IMG/VR virus record: IMGVR_UViG_3300036790_000070
Span: 1 to 46,428 of that record
Source of the DNA: a virus
Direction: 5' to 3' (one strand)
DNA length: 46,428 nucleotides
Positions 13,066-20,884 of the stretch are shown here, in pieces. Numbering within the stretch: the first letter of the stretch is position 1; each line of letters starts with the position of its first letter. A model generated the notes under the pieces. That model saw only the letters and a list, made by a program, of their open reading frames with translations, was not told where the DNA came from and ran no database searches. The translations under genes and the position numbers were made by a program.

Positions 13066-13334
13066 GCACTGAACCAGAAGGCTATTTCATTGCCGGAGTG
13101 GGCGTATTGATTGTGCTGCTTATAGTCGGCATGGGCTGGTTGTTGGTAGCGGACGCTAATCGATGGGCCGAGTTCAGCACAATGCACCATTGTCGCATCA
13201 CTGCGCACATGTCCGGCGATGTATTCACAACGGTGGGTGCTACGAGCAACGGCGGAATCGCCGTAGGCGTAGGCTCTACGGCCGACAAAACAGGGTATTT
13301 GTGCGACGATGGGGTTACTTACTGGCGCGAGTAG
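13062..13334 (+). CDS. Small inner-membrane-anchored protein
   Basis: A 90-aa protein with one strong transmembrane helix near the N-terminus (IAGVGVLIVLLIVGMGWLLV) and a mostly polar remainder containing HCRI and a second Cys (YLCDDGVTYWRE), placed outside the cytoplasm if the short N-terminus stays in. Two Cys could form a disulfide in the periplasm. The closing GYLCDDGVTYWR pattern is frequent in small phage membrane proteins. It is the last gene before a 108-base gap. Confidence 0.65.
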   Translation: MSTEPEGYFIAGVGVLIVLLIVGMGWLLVADANRWAEFSTMHHCRITAHMSGDVFTTVGATSNGGIAVGVGSTADKTGYLCDDGVTYWRE

Positions 13335-13367
13335 TCCGACAGTCTAATCCTACATAATCATCGGTGT

Positions 13368-13404
13368 TTGTCTTATTTCTTAGGTGTAGCACCTGCTATG
13401 TAAT
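13368..13404 (+). promoter_or_regulatory. Dyad AGGTG-TAG-CACCT in a possible promoter
   Basis: The gap 13335..13442 contains a perfect 5-bp-arm dyad at 13382..13394. TGTAAT (13399..13404) is a 5/6 match to a -10 box, and the dyad would lie in its spacer, but no good -35 is found (TTTCTT at 13376..13381). It could be an operator in a regulated promoter for 13443..14171, or simply an RNA hairpin. Confidence 0.3.
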
Positions 13405-13442
13405 AGCTCCGTACGATAAACAAAGTATAGGAGTTCACGCAC

Positions 13443-14171
13443 ATGGCAACATTGGAATCGAAAGGCTACATCGCGTCGGACGCGGACATTGCAACCCTCG
13501 CCCGATCGATCATAGTCGGAGTTTTGCAGGCAGAAGGGGGCAGGCGGGATTATCTGAAAGTCCTGCTTGCCTCCACCATAGACGCGCTAGGCGAGAAGCC
13601 GCGTGTACGAGCCGGCCGCCCTGGCAAGCTCGATGAAGCGCAAGCCGCCAAGCAGATGGAAACGCTCGAAGCAACACACGCGCGCTTCTACGCAATCATC
13701 CTCAAGGAAACAACCGACGCGATTCCTGCGGGCAAGGATAAGGCGAACGAAGCTAACCGCCGCACGGCGTACGCTCGCGTCGCCATGTCGCGGCTCCGTG
13801 CATATGCGCGCGAGGGGCACGACCTAACGGTGCTCCCTCCCTCTCGCGTTACGCGCGATATGCTCGCCGTTAAGGCGTCGGCCAAACCACGCGCCGTCTC
13901 GGGGAACCGGCTTAAGGCTAGGGCGGAGCGCGAATCGAAGACGCTGATTGCCACCCTCCTGGGGCTTGCCGATGCGGACAAAGCTGCGGCGGTCGCCGAG
14001 CTGCAACTAATCATGGGCCAGTTGTCAAGCCAGCTTGTGGAGCTTGGTACGGTGGCGAGCACTAAGGATGCGGAGCAAGCCGCGCGTGAGCACATACCGC
14101 TCCGCATCGGCAAGACGCTATTCGTGCCGACAGAGACGCAAGTGATTCGCCAGGCGAGCCGGCCGTCATGA
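13443..14171 (+). CDS. Early helical basic protein of unknown function
   Basis: A 242-aa, strongly alpha-helical protein rich in Ala, Lys, Arg and Glu. It has a basic middle (PSRVTRDMLAVKASAKPRAV then SGNRLKARAERESKTLIATL) and a C-terminal stretch with IPLRIGKTLFVPTETQVIRQ. The ribosome site AGGAG lies nine bases before ATG. The charge pattern would suit DNA binding or an assembly role, but no known domain is recognised. It overlaps 14168..14407 by four bases. Confidence 0.7.
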   Translation: MATLESKGYIASDADIATLARSIIVGVLQAEGGRRDYLKVLLASTIDALGEKPRVRAGRPGKLDEAQAAKQMETLEATHARFYAIILKETTDAIPAGKDKANEANRRTAYARVAMSRLRAYAREGHDLTVLPPSRVTRDMLAVKASAKPRAVSGNRLKARAERESKTLIATLLGLADADKAAAVAELQLIMGQLSSQLVELGTVASTKDAEQAAREHIPLRIGKTLFVPTETQVIRQASRPS

Positions 14172-14407
14172 GCGTTCCCCCGATCGCGGATAAGGACAAG
14201 CTGACCGTGCTGGAGCTTGAGCATCTGATCGGCATCATGCGCGCAGCCAAGGCACGCATGGTGGCCGAGCGCATCGCTCTCGAAGAGCGCACCCGCGCAT
14301 CGGTAGATGGGCATATCCAGGAAGCACTGTTGGCGGTCACGAACGAGCTGTACCTCATGACGGAGATCATCCGCAAGCTCTGGCTATTGCGGGGCACGCG
14401 CCCCTAG
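14168..14407 (+). CDS. Small coiled-coil-like protein
   Basis: A 79-aa helical protein (MSVPPIADKDKLTVLELEHL...) with heptad-like leucines and charged residues throughout. ATGA overlap couples it to 13443..14171, suggesting the two products act together. It is the last gene before the terminator 14473..14502. Confidence 0.6.
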   Translation: MSVPPIADKDKLTVLELEHLIGIMRAAKARMVAERIALEERTRASVDGHIQEALLAVTNELYLMTEIIRKLWLLRGTRP

Positions 14408-14472
14408 TAACCCGGAAACTTGACAACGCGGCCGGCAAAGCGCAAAGTCCGGTTCGCGTAACTCCCTTACTC

Positions 14473-14502
14473 AGCCCGCCCTAAAAAGCGGGCTTTCTTT
14501 TT
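14473..14502 (+). terminator. Rho-independent terminator
   Basis: AGCCCGC (14473..14479) pairs perfectly with GCGGGCT (14488..14494), with an eight-base A-rich loop, followed by TTTCTTTTT. It closes the first early transcription block (9896..14407) and separates it from the membrane-protein and replication genes. Confidence 0.85.
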
Positions 14503-14526
14503 GCCCTACCATGTGCTAGCCTTCCA

Positions 14527-14544
14527 TTCCGAACTGATTCGGAA
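14527..14544. promoter_or_regulatory. Perfect inverted repeat TTCCGAA-CTGA-TTCGGAA
   Basis: Seven-base arms with a four-base centre, lying between the terminator and the ATG at 14562, with the ribosome site AGGGGG directly after. It may be an operator or a 5' hairpin limiting translation of the next gene. No convincing -35/-10 pair was found nearby. Confidence 0.45.
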
Positions 14545-14561
14545 ACAAAAGGGGGAATTAC

Positions 14562-14711
14562 ATGGAGCGCGCGCTAATGGTCATTTTCAAAGTTCTGCTT
14601 GCCGTCTGCCTGGTGCCGCTGGTCGCCTTTTTAGGCTGCCTAGCACTCGGCTATCTCATCGTCGATGTGTTCCACCCCGCGTGCGATTGCCATAGGTGCC
14701 GCGGATTGTGA
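14562..14711 (+). CDS. Small membrane protein with cysteine-rich tail
   Basis: A 49-aa ORF with one long hydrophobic segment (VLLAVCLVPLVAFLGCLALG) and a C-terminal CDCHRCRGL cluster. ATG follows AGGGGG by six bases. The tail with three Cys in six residues could bind metal or be oxidised outside the membrane. The next gene starts at a GTG overlapping the stop (GTGA). Confidence 0.55.
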   Translation: MERALMVIFKVLLAVCLVPLVAFLGCLALGYLIVDVFHPACDCHRCRGL

Positions 14712-14953
14712 GCCGCATTATCGAAGCCTTGGTAGTTCTCGGAATCCTATTCATAGGCTTCGCCAGCGTGCAGGTATTGCTCAATCGCGCGGACGATGAC
14801 GCGCTATCCTTGATCCCCGAAACGCATCACATGCTGTACTCTCGACCAAGGCAACAGTCTTGGGATCAGGAAAATTTACACAACCTCTCACGCGGCCGGC
14901 CGTGTGAGGCTGTTTACGATGCGCCCGGCGGTAACCTGAGGGAGTGTTTATGA
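14708..14953 (+). CDS. Small N-terminally anchored membrane protein
   Basis: An 81-aa protein starting at GTG 14708 (overlapping the previous stop); a second possible GTG lies at 14696. Residues 4-25 (IIEALVVLGILFIGFASVQV) form a membrane helix and the rest is polar. A near-palindrome (CCTCTCACGCGGCC / GGCCGTGTGAGG, 14885..14910) lies inside the coding sequence and could form an RNA hairpin. It overlaps the next gene by four bases. Unknown function. Confidence 0.5.
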   Translation: MSRIIEALVVLGILFIGFASVQVLLNRADDDALSLIPETHHMLYSRPRQQSWDQENLHNLSRGRPCEAVYDAPGGNLRECL

Positions 14954-15255
14954 GATCTATTGCAAATGTTACTGGTTTTGCCTTCGGCCTTGTCATTGCA
15001 GCATTGCTGTTCCTAGCGATGTTGCCGCGCGCGCATGCCGAGGACGGCTTGAAGGTGCCGGACTACATGGCGGTGCTGTTTGCCGTCAAAGACAATACGA
15101 TCATCGGCGCGAAGATCATAGGCTTGGCCGATACGTTGGAAGGATGCGAGCATGGCATAGCGGCCGACGCAGGCAACGCAGCGCAGATGCAGATACCCCA
15201 AGGCGTGACGCTTCGAACTGCGTGCATCCAGTTGCACAACACAACGACGACCTGA
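14950..15255 (+). CDS. Small secreted periplasmic protein
   Basis: A 101-aa protein with a textbook signal peptide: MRSIANV, hydrophobic core FAFGLVIAALLFLAML, then PRAHA before EDGLKVPDYM. The mature part (about 70 aa) holds two Cys (GCEHG and TACIQ) that could form a disulfide, and resembles small phage periplasmic proteins with a repeated Ala/Gly helix. GGAG five bases upstream supports the ATG at 14950 over the GTG at 14944. Role unknown. Confidence 0.7.
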   Translation: MRSIANVTGFAFGLVIAALLFLAMLPRAHAEDGLKVPDYMAVLFAVKDNTIIGAKIIGLADTLEGCEHGIAADAGNAAQMQIPQGVTLRTACIQLHNTTTT

Positions 15256-15459
15256 TTGGACAAGATCCTAACGCAGCGGGAATTGACTGTTAGCCTATCG
15301 TTACCGGCGATGCGCATCATCGCCGTAACGATGGGCAACATGGGTGCGCCCGAGCACGTCTGCTGCGAGATAGAGAACTTCCGCAACGAACTACTGAACA
15401 TGATCGAGCGCGGCGTTGATTGCGCCAGCCGCAAAACAGATGCGGAGTTATGCGCGTGA
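15256..15459 (+). CDS. Small early protein, uncertain start
   Basis: A 67-aa reading starting at TTG 15256 directly after the previous TGA; no ribosome site is visible. An internal ATG at 15310 would give a 49-aa product. It contains VCCEIENFRNELLNMIERGV and two further Cys. It overlaps the next ORF by four bases (GTGA). Confidence 0.4.
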   Translation: MDKILTQRELTVSLSLPAMRIIAVTMGNMGAPEHVCCEIENFRNELLNMIERGVDCASRKTDAELCA

Positions 15460-15569
15460 TAGTTATAAAACTACCGGATTTTGAGGCGCGCGTCAGCGTA
15501 TTTTGGCGTTTTTTGTGGGTAGGGTATTTCGGATTCCTGTTTGGCTGTGCTATGGGCTTTGCGTTTTGA
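15456..15569 (+). CDS. Very small membrane protein
   Basis: A 37-aa ORF starting at GTG 15456 (GTGA overlap), dominated by aromatic hydrophobic residues: VFWRFLWVGYFGFLFGCAMG. A single membrane helix is likely. It is the last of a run of envelope-targeted small products in this area. Confidence 0.4.
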   Translation: MIVIKLPDFEARVSVFWRFLWVGYFGFLFGCAMGFAF

Positions 15570-15589
15570 TAGTACCTATCGTTTCTCTC

Positions 15590-15820
15590 ATGCCCCGAGG
15601 CGCGAAGCCCCACCACAAGCACTCGCAAAAACGCACGCACTGCAAGCGTGGGCACGCGCTGACTGATGCCAATGTCTATGTCAGCGGCCCGAGCCGCAAG
15701 TGTCGTGCTTGCGCATTGATGCGCGCAAGCGCTACACTTCGCCCCTTAACGATAGGAGTTCCACGTGTCCAAATCCAATCAGGTCATCAAGCGATGGCTA
15801 AAGCAAGTCACCCCCGATGA
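15590..15820 (+). CDS. Small zinc-finger-like protein
   Basis: A 76-aa basic protein with CKRGHALTDANVYV and then GPSRKCRACALMR. This C-x3-H ... C-x2-C pattern occurs as a small zinc knuckle in phage HNH-associated and DNA-binding proteins, but the HNH catalytic residues themselves are absent. ATG 15590 lacks a good ribosome site; a TTG at 15566 overlapping the previous stop is an alternative start. Its end overlaps the next gene by 56 bases in another frame. Confidence 0.5.
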   Translation: MPRGAKPHHKHSQKRTHCKRGHALTDANVYVSGPSRKCRACALMRASATLRPLTIGVPRVQIQSGHQAMAKASHPR

Positions 15821-15989
15821 AGCTCGCAAAGCCGCCCAGATCGCCAAGACCTCAGTGGCACACCTTCGCCACATTGCCGCTGGCCGGCGCGGCATGACAG
15901 CCGAGATGGCGCAGCGCGTAGCGCACGCCACCGGCCTCAAACAAAAGGATCTCTGCGCAGCCTGCGCGGCCTGTCCGATAGCCAAGTGA
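15765..15989 (+). CDS. Cro/YdaS-like transcriptional regulator
   Basis: A 74-aa protein with the helix-turn-helix arrangement of small Cro-type repressors: VTPDEARKAAQIAKTSVAHL followed by RHIAAGRRGMTAEMAQRVAH and ATGL. 'A..A..s...LR.IA.G.R..t.e.A.rv..aTG' is the usual pattern for this group. It ends CAACAACPIAK, with four Cys in all. GTG 15765 is preceded by TAGGAG. A regulator immediately upstream of the replication genes suggests control of its own unit; the dyads at 10384..10433 and 14527..14544 are possible targets. No CI partner or integrase is present. Confidence 0.7.
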   Translation: MSKSNQVIKRWLKQVTPDEARKAAQIAKTSVAHLRHIAAGRRGMTAEMAQRVAHATGLKQKDLCAACAACPIAK

Positions 15990-18133
15990 CCGAGTTCGAA
16001 GAATACGTCGCGGAGGGCTGGAAGCTCTGCGCGATCGAGCGCGGGCAGAAACTGCCCCACTACCTCAAGTGGAACGTCAAGCCGATCCCCGACGATGCGG
16101 TAGGCGGCTTGGAGGGCGCGGGGCTATTGCACGCTCTTAGCGGAACGTGCGCGTTGGACCTTGATAATTTGGAATTAGCAAGACCATGGCTCGCGGAGAG
16201 AGGAGTTGATGTAGATGTACTTCTGTCTGACGTATCGGCAGTGCGTATCGATTCTGGGCGCGACGGCCGTGCCAAATTGCTCTATACCATGCGGAGGCCC
16301 CTGCGTACGCTTAAGCCATCTGGGAGTGGTTGTGAACTACGTTGCGCAACGGCAAGCGGAACTTCAACGCAAGACGTTCTTCCCCCTACGGTCCATCCAG
16401 TAACGAAGCGCCCTTATCAGTGGCTTTACCCCGAGCCCCTTATCGGAGATTGGCGAAACCTCCCACCAATCCCGGCGGCGCTACTCGCGTGCTGGCGCTC
16501 GCTGATCGCTGATGGCGAAGACGCACCCGCTATACCCAAGGCTGACAATGCACCGAAAACCCCGCTCGACAAGCTCCGCAAAGCCGCGTTCCGCCATGAC
16601 CCAGACTGCGAGTATGACGAGTGGATCAAAGTCGGCATGCAATTGCACGACGGTACGGGCGGCGCGCAGGAGGGCTTCGATATCTGGGAAGAATGGTCGC
16701 AAGGCATCAAGCGCGCCGCATATCCCGGCGAAGTGGTGCTCAAAAGCCATTGGCTATCGTTCGGTGCTGGCAGTGGAAAGCACCTTGCGTCGGGTGAGTC
16801 GCTTGCAGCAGAGCTACCAGCGGAAGCTGAAGACTTCCCCATCGAAGAGCCCGACCAGGAGCCGGCCACGGCCAACGGCAAAGAACTAGAGCGGAAGAAT
16901 GCGCTCGATGCGTTGATACAGCGCTTCGTCTTCGTCATCTGGGAGCAGGAGTATTTCGACACCGAGCGTAACGTCATCATCGGTGACAAAGCTATTCGGC
17001 ATTTGCTCACGCCCTACATGCCGCGGAAAAGCGGCAAAGAAATCGATCCGATAGACAAGCTGATGCGCTCGAAGCAGAAGGATGCGGTAGAGGCACTCGC
17101 GTTCCATCCCGGCGAGAAGCCGATATTCACCTACAACAGGAGGCGCTATGCGAACACTTACTACAACCAAGCGCCGGAGCCGCTCGAACCGACAGCCGAA
17201 GAGCTTGAGAAAATCAATTGGCTCTTCGACCGCATCGACGATCCGATGTACCGCGAATGGCTCCAACAGTTCTACGCGCACATGGTGCAACAACCGGGCA
17301 CCAAGATTCGAAGCGCTCCACTAATCTGGTCGAGGACTCAAGGCAATGGCAAATCTACGCTCGTGGGCACGATACCTAAGCTGCTTGTTTCAGAGGCATA
17401 CTACGTGGAAGTTACCAGTGGAATGCTCAATTCAGATCACAACGACTACCTTATCGGCAAATGGCACGTCACCCTTGCTGAGTTTAGAGCCGGAACTCGG
17501 GGAGAGCGTGAATCTATTAGTAAAAAAGTCGAGAACTGGATCGCTGACGATGTATTGTCGATCCACCCCAAGGGTACTAAAGGTTATTCAATCCCAAATC
17601 ATCTAATTGTCACGGCGAGCACCAACAAAGAAGACGCGGCGAGCATAGACGAGAACGATCGCAAGTGGGCGATCCACGAGCTGCACGCGCCGAAGATGAC
17701 GGCAAGCGAAAAGCTCTGGCTCTTTCGTGATTATCTCAACGGCCCGCGCGCCGCGGCGACGCTACGTCATTACTTCACGCACTTACCGCTCGGCAATTTC
17801 GATGCGAATGCCGATGCGCCGCGCACAGCGGCGCGCGCCGCGATGATCGATGCGTCCGCCTCTGGCGACTTCGAGCTATTGCAGCGTGCTTGGGAGGAAC
17901 GCTCCGAGCCGCTCGCGAAGAACGTGGTGATTACGGGCGAAGTCGCCGATTATGTGCGCATCCACAGTCCGGTAAAACCCTCCAACGACCGCATTGGCAA
18001 GCTTCTTGCAGTCCCCCCGTTCAATGGCAGCGCGATCAAGTTTCACCTCGGCGAATCTTGGTACCGTGCCGCGGTGTTGCGCGGACCAGGGCGGAAGCAT
18101 ATTCGAGGTGATGATATTGACTTGATTGCCTGA
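15986..18133 (+). CDS. Primase-helicase (PriCT-type and SF3-like ATPase domains)
   Basis: A 715-aa replication protein. The N-terminal 190 residues resemble the primase/polymerase-like domain (LHALSGTCALDLDNLELARP has the acidic strand; VSAVRIDSGRDGRAKLLYT follows). Residues 200-240 (FRHDPDCEYDEWIKVGMQLH) match the primase C-terminal 2 (PriCT-2) helix bundle. The helicase part starts near 420; Walker A SRTQGNGKST is at about 450 and NHLIVTASTNKEDAA at about 540 is the sensor-1-type strand of viral superfamily 3 helicases. It would unwind the fork and prime lagging-strand synthesis with the family A polymerase (22823..24895). GTG start overlaps the regulator's stop (GTGA). Confidence 0.85.
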   Translation: MTEFEEYVAEGWKLCAIERGQKLPHYLKWNVKPIPDDAVGGLEGAGLLHALSGTCALDLDNLELARPWLAERGVDVDVLLSDVSAVRIDSGRDGRAKLLYTMRRPLRTLKPSGSGCELRCATASGTSTQDVLPPTVHPVTKRPYQWLYPEPLIGDWRNLPPIPAALLACWRSLIADGEDAPAIPKADNAPKTPLDKLRKAAFRHDPDCEYDEWIKVGMQLHDGTGGAQEGFDIWEEWSQGIKRAAYPGEVVLKSHWLSFGAGSGKHLASGESLAAELPAEAEDFPIEEPDQEPATANGKELERKNALDALIQRFVFVIWEQEYFDTERNVIIGDKAIRHLLTPYMPRKSGKEIDPIDKLMRSKQKDAVEALAFHPGEKPIFTYNRRRYANTYYNQAPEPLEPTAEELEKINWLFDRIDDPMYREWLQQFYAHMVQQPGTKIRSAPLIWSRTQGNGKSTLVGTIPKLLVSEAYYVEVTSGMLNSDHNDYLIGKWHVTLAEFRAGTRGERESISKKVENWIADDVLSIHPKGTKGYSIPNHLIVTASTNKEDAASIDENDRKWAIHELHAPKMTASEKLWLFRDYLNGPRAAATLRHYFTHLPLGNFDANADAPRTAARAAMIDASASGDFELLQRAWEERSEPLAKNVVITGEVADYVRIHSPVKPSNDRIGKLLAVPPFNGSAIKFHLGESWYRAAVLRGPGRKHIRGDDIDLIA

Positions 18134-18144
18134 TGGTGTATCAT
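18117..18144 (+). promoter_or_regulatory. Probable sigma70 promoter
   Basis: TTGACT (18117..18122) and TATCAT (18139..18144), each 5/6 to consensus, with a 16-base spacer, overlap the last codons of the primase-helicase gene. Transcription would start about 35 bases before the next ATG (18185), giving replication genes extra expression. Confidence 0.5.
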
Positions 18145-18184
18145 CCGCTACGCAATTGCTTTAACCAACTAGTTAGGAGTCCCA

Positions 18185-18646
18185 ATGTCTGAAAACAATC
18201 GCGCCCAAGCTCTCGCGGGCGCCGTATCAATAGGCGGCAACGGGGATACCGTAGTGGCTAACGCCGCCGCGTTCCTCGCCTTCCTGGAGGGATCGGCGAG
18301 CCCAAAAGCACCGAAAGCCCAAGTTGCTACTTCCGCGACGGCAGCGGCTACTACAAAGGCTACCTCCACCCCGTCTACCACGGAACCGAAGAGCAGCGCG
18401 AAGCCCGCGAAGCCCGCAGCCAAGGAAGCGGCGCCCAAGGCCCCCGATAGCAAGAAGATCGTGGGCGACAAGGTGAATGAGCTGCTCAAGGCCAACCAGC
18501 GCGACGCGGCTGTCAAGCTGCTCGATAGCTTCGACGGCGCGCAGAGCGCTTCGGGCATCGTGAGCCAAGGTCAGGAAGTGATCGACGCGTTCATGGCCGG
18601 AGCCGATGAGATCCTCGCCTCTGCGGAAGGTGGATTGGCCGACTAG
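18185..18646 (+). CDS. Ala/Lys/Thr-linker protein of the replication module
   Basis: A 153-aa protein with a short N-terminal helix (VVANAAAFLAFLEGSAS), a long low-complexity Ala/Lys/Pro/Thr linker (residues 40-95, with repeated KPAKPAAKE-type units), and a C-terminal helical domain (GDKVNELLKANQRDAAVKLL then SGIVSQGQEVIDAFMAGADE). This two-domain-and-tether design suits a protein that bridges partners at the fork. TTAGGAG precedes ATG. No family is recognised. Confidence 0.7.
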   Translation: MSENNRAQALAGAVSIGGNGDTVVANAAAFLAFLEGSASPKAPKAQVATSATAAATTKATSTPSTTEPKSSAKPAKPAAKEAAPKAPDSKKIVGDKVNELLKANQRDAAVKLLDSFDGAQSASGIVSQGQEVIDAFMAGADEILASAEGGLAD

Positions 18647-18731
18647 CAACCGAGTCCCGCCCGCGCGTCGCTACGGCCTGCACCGATAAAGCAGATACCC
18701 GCGGCGCGCGGGAGATGGGCTAAGGAGAGTT

Positions 18732-18992
18732 ATGAGTACCATTCGACTACTTGATAAGATCAACCATAGCCTCGCTCGCGATCGGCGCCGCCAGGTGCTT
18801 GCGCAAGTGATGACAGCTTCCCCGCACTCGCGGCTCGGCGCAACAGCGCCCACGCTGCATGCGATTCACCATTCGCCCGCCATGACCGGCGAACAGAAGA
18901 CGCAGCGGTTTATGAACGTCCTGCAATGGGCGAACAGCTGGCGCAACGAGAACAAGACTCTGAGGACCCGCGTGCAGAGCAAGCGCGGATGA
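18732..18992 (+). CDS. Small basic protein
   Basis: An 86-aa Arg/Lys-rich helical protein (MSTIRLLDKINHSLARDRRR...). TAAGGAG lies five bases upstream. In the gap before it (18647..18731) CCCGCG-GCG-CGCGGG (18698..18712) can form a tight hairpin. It overlaps the DUF2800 gene by four bases. Confidence 0.6.
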   Translation: MSTIRLLDKINHSLARDRRRQVLAQVMTASPHSRLGATAPTLHAIHHSPAMTGEQKTQRFMNVLQWANSWRNENKTLRTRVQSKRG

Positions 18993-20287
18993 GCGAGCAC
19001 AAACTCTTCTCGCCGTCGAAGTCGGGCATGTGGATCAACTGCCCAGGCTCGATGAGCTTCCCGGAAAACCAAGAAACGGACGGCGGAAGCTCAAGCTACG
19101 CCGACGACGGTTCTGCTACCCACCACTGGGGCGCCGAAGCGCTCCGCGACCGGGAGCTAGTTACCGGGGAAACTATCACCATCAACGGAACGGAGTACAC
19201 CCTTGACGAAGAGCGACGCGCCCGAGTGGAGGCGTATGCGGATGATGTGCGTAGACGCGCAATCGGCGGATATCTTCACGTCGAGCGGTTCGTCGATCTG
19301 GATCACGTTCTCGGAGAAGGCCAAGGCGGGACTTCCGATGCTGCTATTGTGCTCCCGGAGAAATCCCTCGGAATTGTCGAGGATCTTAAAGACGGAAGCG
19401 GCGAAAGAGTTTATGCGTCTTATATCGTCGAGCCAGCAACGGATACGACGCCAGAAGTACGTGCGCCGAACCCGCAGCTCGCCCTCTACGCCCTAGCATG
19501 GCTCCCCATGTGGGATCTGTTTTGCCACATCGAGGAGATAACCCTTGTCATCTTCCAACCGAAGCTCAACGTCATCGACGAGTTTACGCTCACTCGTGAT
19601 GAGCTACTTGCATTTGGGCGTAAAGCTCAGACTGCGGTGGAACTCGCAGGCGCAGCGATGGTCAGTGGCCCAAATAGCCTCACAACAGCGGGCTATTTAC
19701 ACGCAGGCGTCAAGCAATGCCGTTGGTGCCGCGCTGCCGCCCGATGCCCGGAGTTGCAAGCCGTGACCGAGGAGGCTACCCGTATGGACTTCGAGGATGA
19801 TACAGCGCAACCCGCGGAGCCCACGCTTGACGCGAGCCCCGCGTTGGGCAAACTCTATTCCCAAGTGCCGCTCGTCGAACTCTGGTGCAAAGCCGTGAAG
19901 ACCGAACTCTCGAAGCGCGTGCTTGAAGGCGAAGCTATCAACGGGCCAGACGGCAAGCCCTACAAATTCGTCGAGGGCGAAGAGGGCAAGCGCGGGTGGG
20001 ACAAGGCGCAGCTCGAAGCGGCTGAGGCTGCGGTCGTCGGCCAGCTCGGCCCTGACGCGTATTCGAAGCCGGTACTGCTGACGGCGCCCGCTGCGGAGAA
20101 AGCGCTGATCAAGAAGTTCGGCGGCAAAAAGAAGATCGAGAACATATGGCTCGATGTGTTCACCCCGCTGATCAAGCGCCCGCGCGGCCAGCCGATCCTC
20201 ACCTTGGGCTCGGACCCGCGGCCGGCGTTTACCGGCTCGGGCAAAGCGGATGATTTCGCGGATGAACAGGAGGACTTGAGCGCATGA
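18989..20287 (+). CDS. DUF2800 family protein (probable exonuclease)
   Basis: A 432-aa protein beginning MSEHKLFSPSKSGMWINCPG, the hallmark opening of DUF2800 proteins (serine, then a Trp and Cys-Pro-Gly). It shares the layout of the PD-(D/E)XK/RecB nuclease group: GGTSDAAIVLPEKSLGIVED with LKDGSGERV supplies Asp and Lys positions of the catalytic site, and QCRWCRAAARCPEL near residue 245 gives the cysteine cluster seen in RecB/AddB/Cas4-like nucleases. In phages this family is paired with DUF2815, as here. It likely processes DNA ends in recombination or replication. Start at 18989 is set by the ATGA overlap. Confidence 0.8.
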   Translation: MSEHKLFSPSKSGMWINCPGSMSFPENQETDGGSSSYADDGSATHHWGAEALRDRELVTGETITINGTEYTLDEERRARVEAYADDVRRRAIGGYLHVERFVDLDHVLGEGQGGTSDAAIVLPEKSLGIVEDLKDGSGERVYASYIVEPATDTTPEVRAPNPQLALYALAWLPMWDLFCHIEEITLVIFQPKLNVIDEFTLTRDELLAFGRKAQTAVELAGAAMVSGPNSLTTAGYLHAGVKQCRWCRAAARCPELQAVTEEATRMDFEDDTAQPAEPTLDASPALGKLYSQVPLVELWCKAVKTELSKRVLEGEAINGPDGKPYKFVEGEEGKRGWDKAQLEAAEAAVVGQLGPDAYSKPVLLTAPAAEKALIKKFGGKKKIENIWLDVFTPLIKRPRGQPILTLGSDPRPAFTGSGKADDFADEQEDLSA

Positions 20288-20718
20288 CCTCAAATCTTAG
20301 CAGCCAGCTAGACATGCCGAGTCTGCTGAAGCTCCTGCGCGACCAGGACAAATTCCATATGGGGTACGCGCGCCAAGCGGCCGACGAGATCGAGCGGCTA
20401 CAAGCGATGATCCGTGCCGGCGCTTATTCCATAGAGTCTGCCGACCATCTGCGCGATGAAATCGCTACCCTGAAGCGGGAACTGAGTAGCCGGCGATGGC
20501 AACCGATTGAAACGGCTCCCCAAGACGGTACGTCCCTCCTGGGCTGGTGGTCGCACGAGGAGAAGGTGCTGCATACGCACTGGCTGGACAATTCAAAGAC
20601 TGCGTGGCCGTGGTGCGGTTGGAAAGCGCCATCTCTACAGGTAAGCCATCCGAAGGCTAAGCCTACTCACTGGATGCCATTGCCAGTGAGACCTGCTGAC
20701 GAGGAGTCAGGACAATGA
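20284..20718 (+). CDS. Coiled coil plus DUF551-like domain protein
   Basis: A 144-aa protein. The N-terminal 70 residues form a helical coil (MPSLLKLLRDQDKFHMGYAR through HLRDEIATLKREL). The rest, RRWQPIETAPQDGTSLLGWW ... PTHWMPLPVRP, matches the short WxPIETAPxDG ... THWMPLP module (DUF551-like) found in many phage and prophage proteins of unknown function. ATGA overlaps at both ends. Confidence 0.7.
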   Translation: MTSNLSSQLDMPSLLKLLRDQDKFHMGYARQAADEIERLQAMIRAGAYSIESADHLRDEIATLKRELSSRRWQPIETAPQDGTSLLGWWSHEEKVLHTHWLDNSKTAWPWCGWKAPSLQVSHPKAKPTHWMPLPVRPADEESGQ

Positions 20719-20882
20719 AAAATTGTGTCGGAACGTATGGCGAGGGCTGCACCGAGCGGCGTCCCGCGGGCAGCCACATCCAATGCACGAAACATCGTGT
20801 AGCATCTGGTGGCTACCTGCGCTACAATCCGCATCCGGCTTCGAAAAGCCGGACACAAAACAGCAGCAACAAGCAGGAGTGA
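20715..20882 (+). CDS. Small Cys/His-containing protein
   Basis: A 55-aa ORF starting MKNCVGTYGEGCTERRPAGS and continuing HIQCTKHR, with C-x7-C-x10-C-x2-H spacing that might bind zinc. It starts by ATGA overlap and its stop lies inside the leader of the single-stranded DNA-binding protein gene (CAGGAGTGA). The coding sequence includes a CCGGCTT/AAGCCGG hairpin. Confidence 0.5.
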   Translation: MKNCVGTYGEGCTERRPAGSHIQCTKHRVASGGYLRYNPHPASKSRTQNSSNKQE

Positions 20883-20884
20883 AT

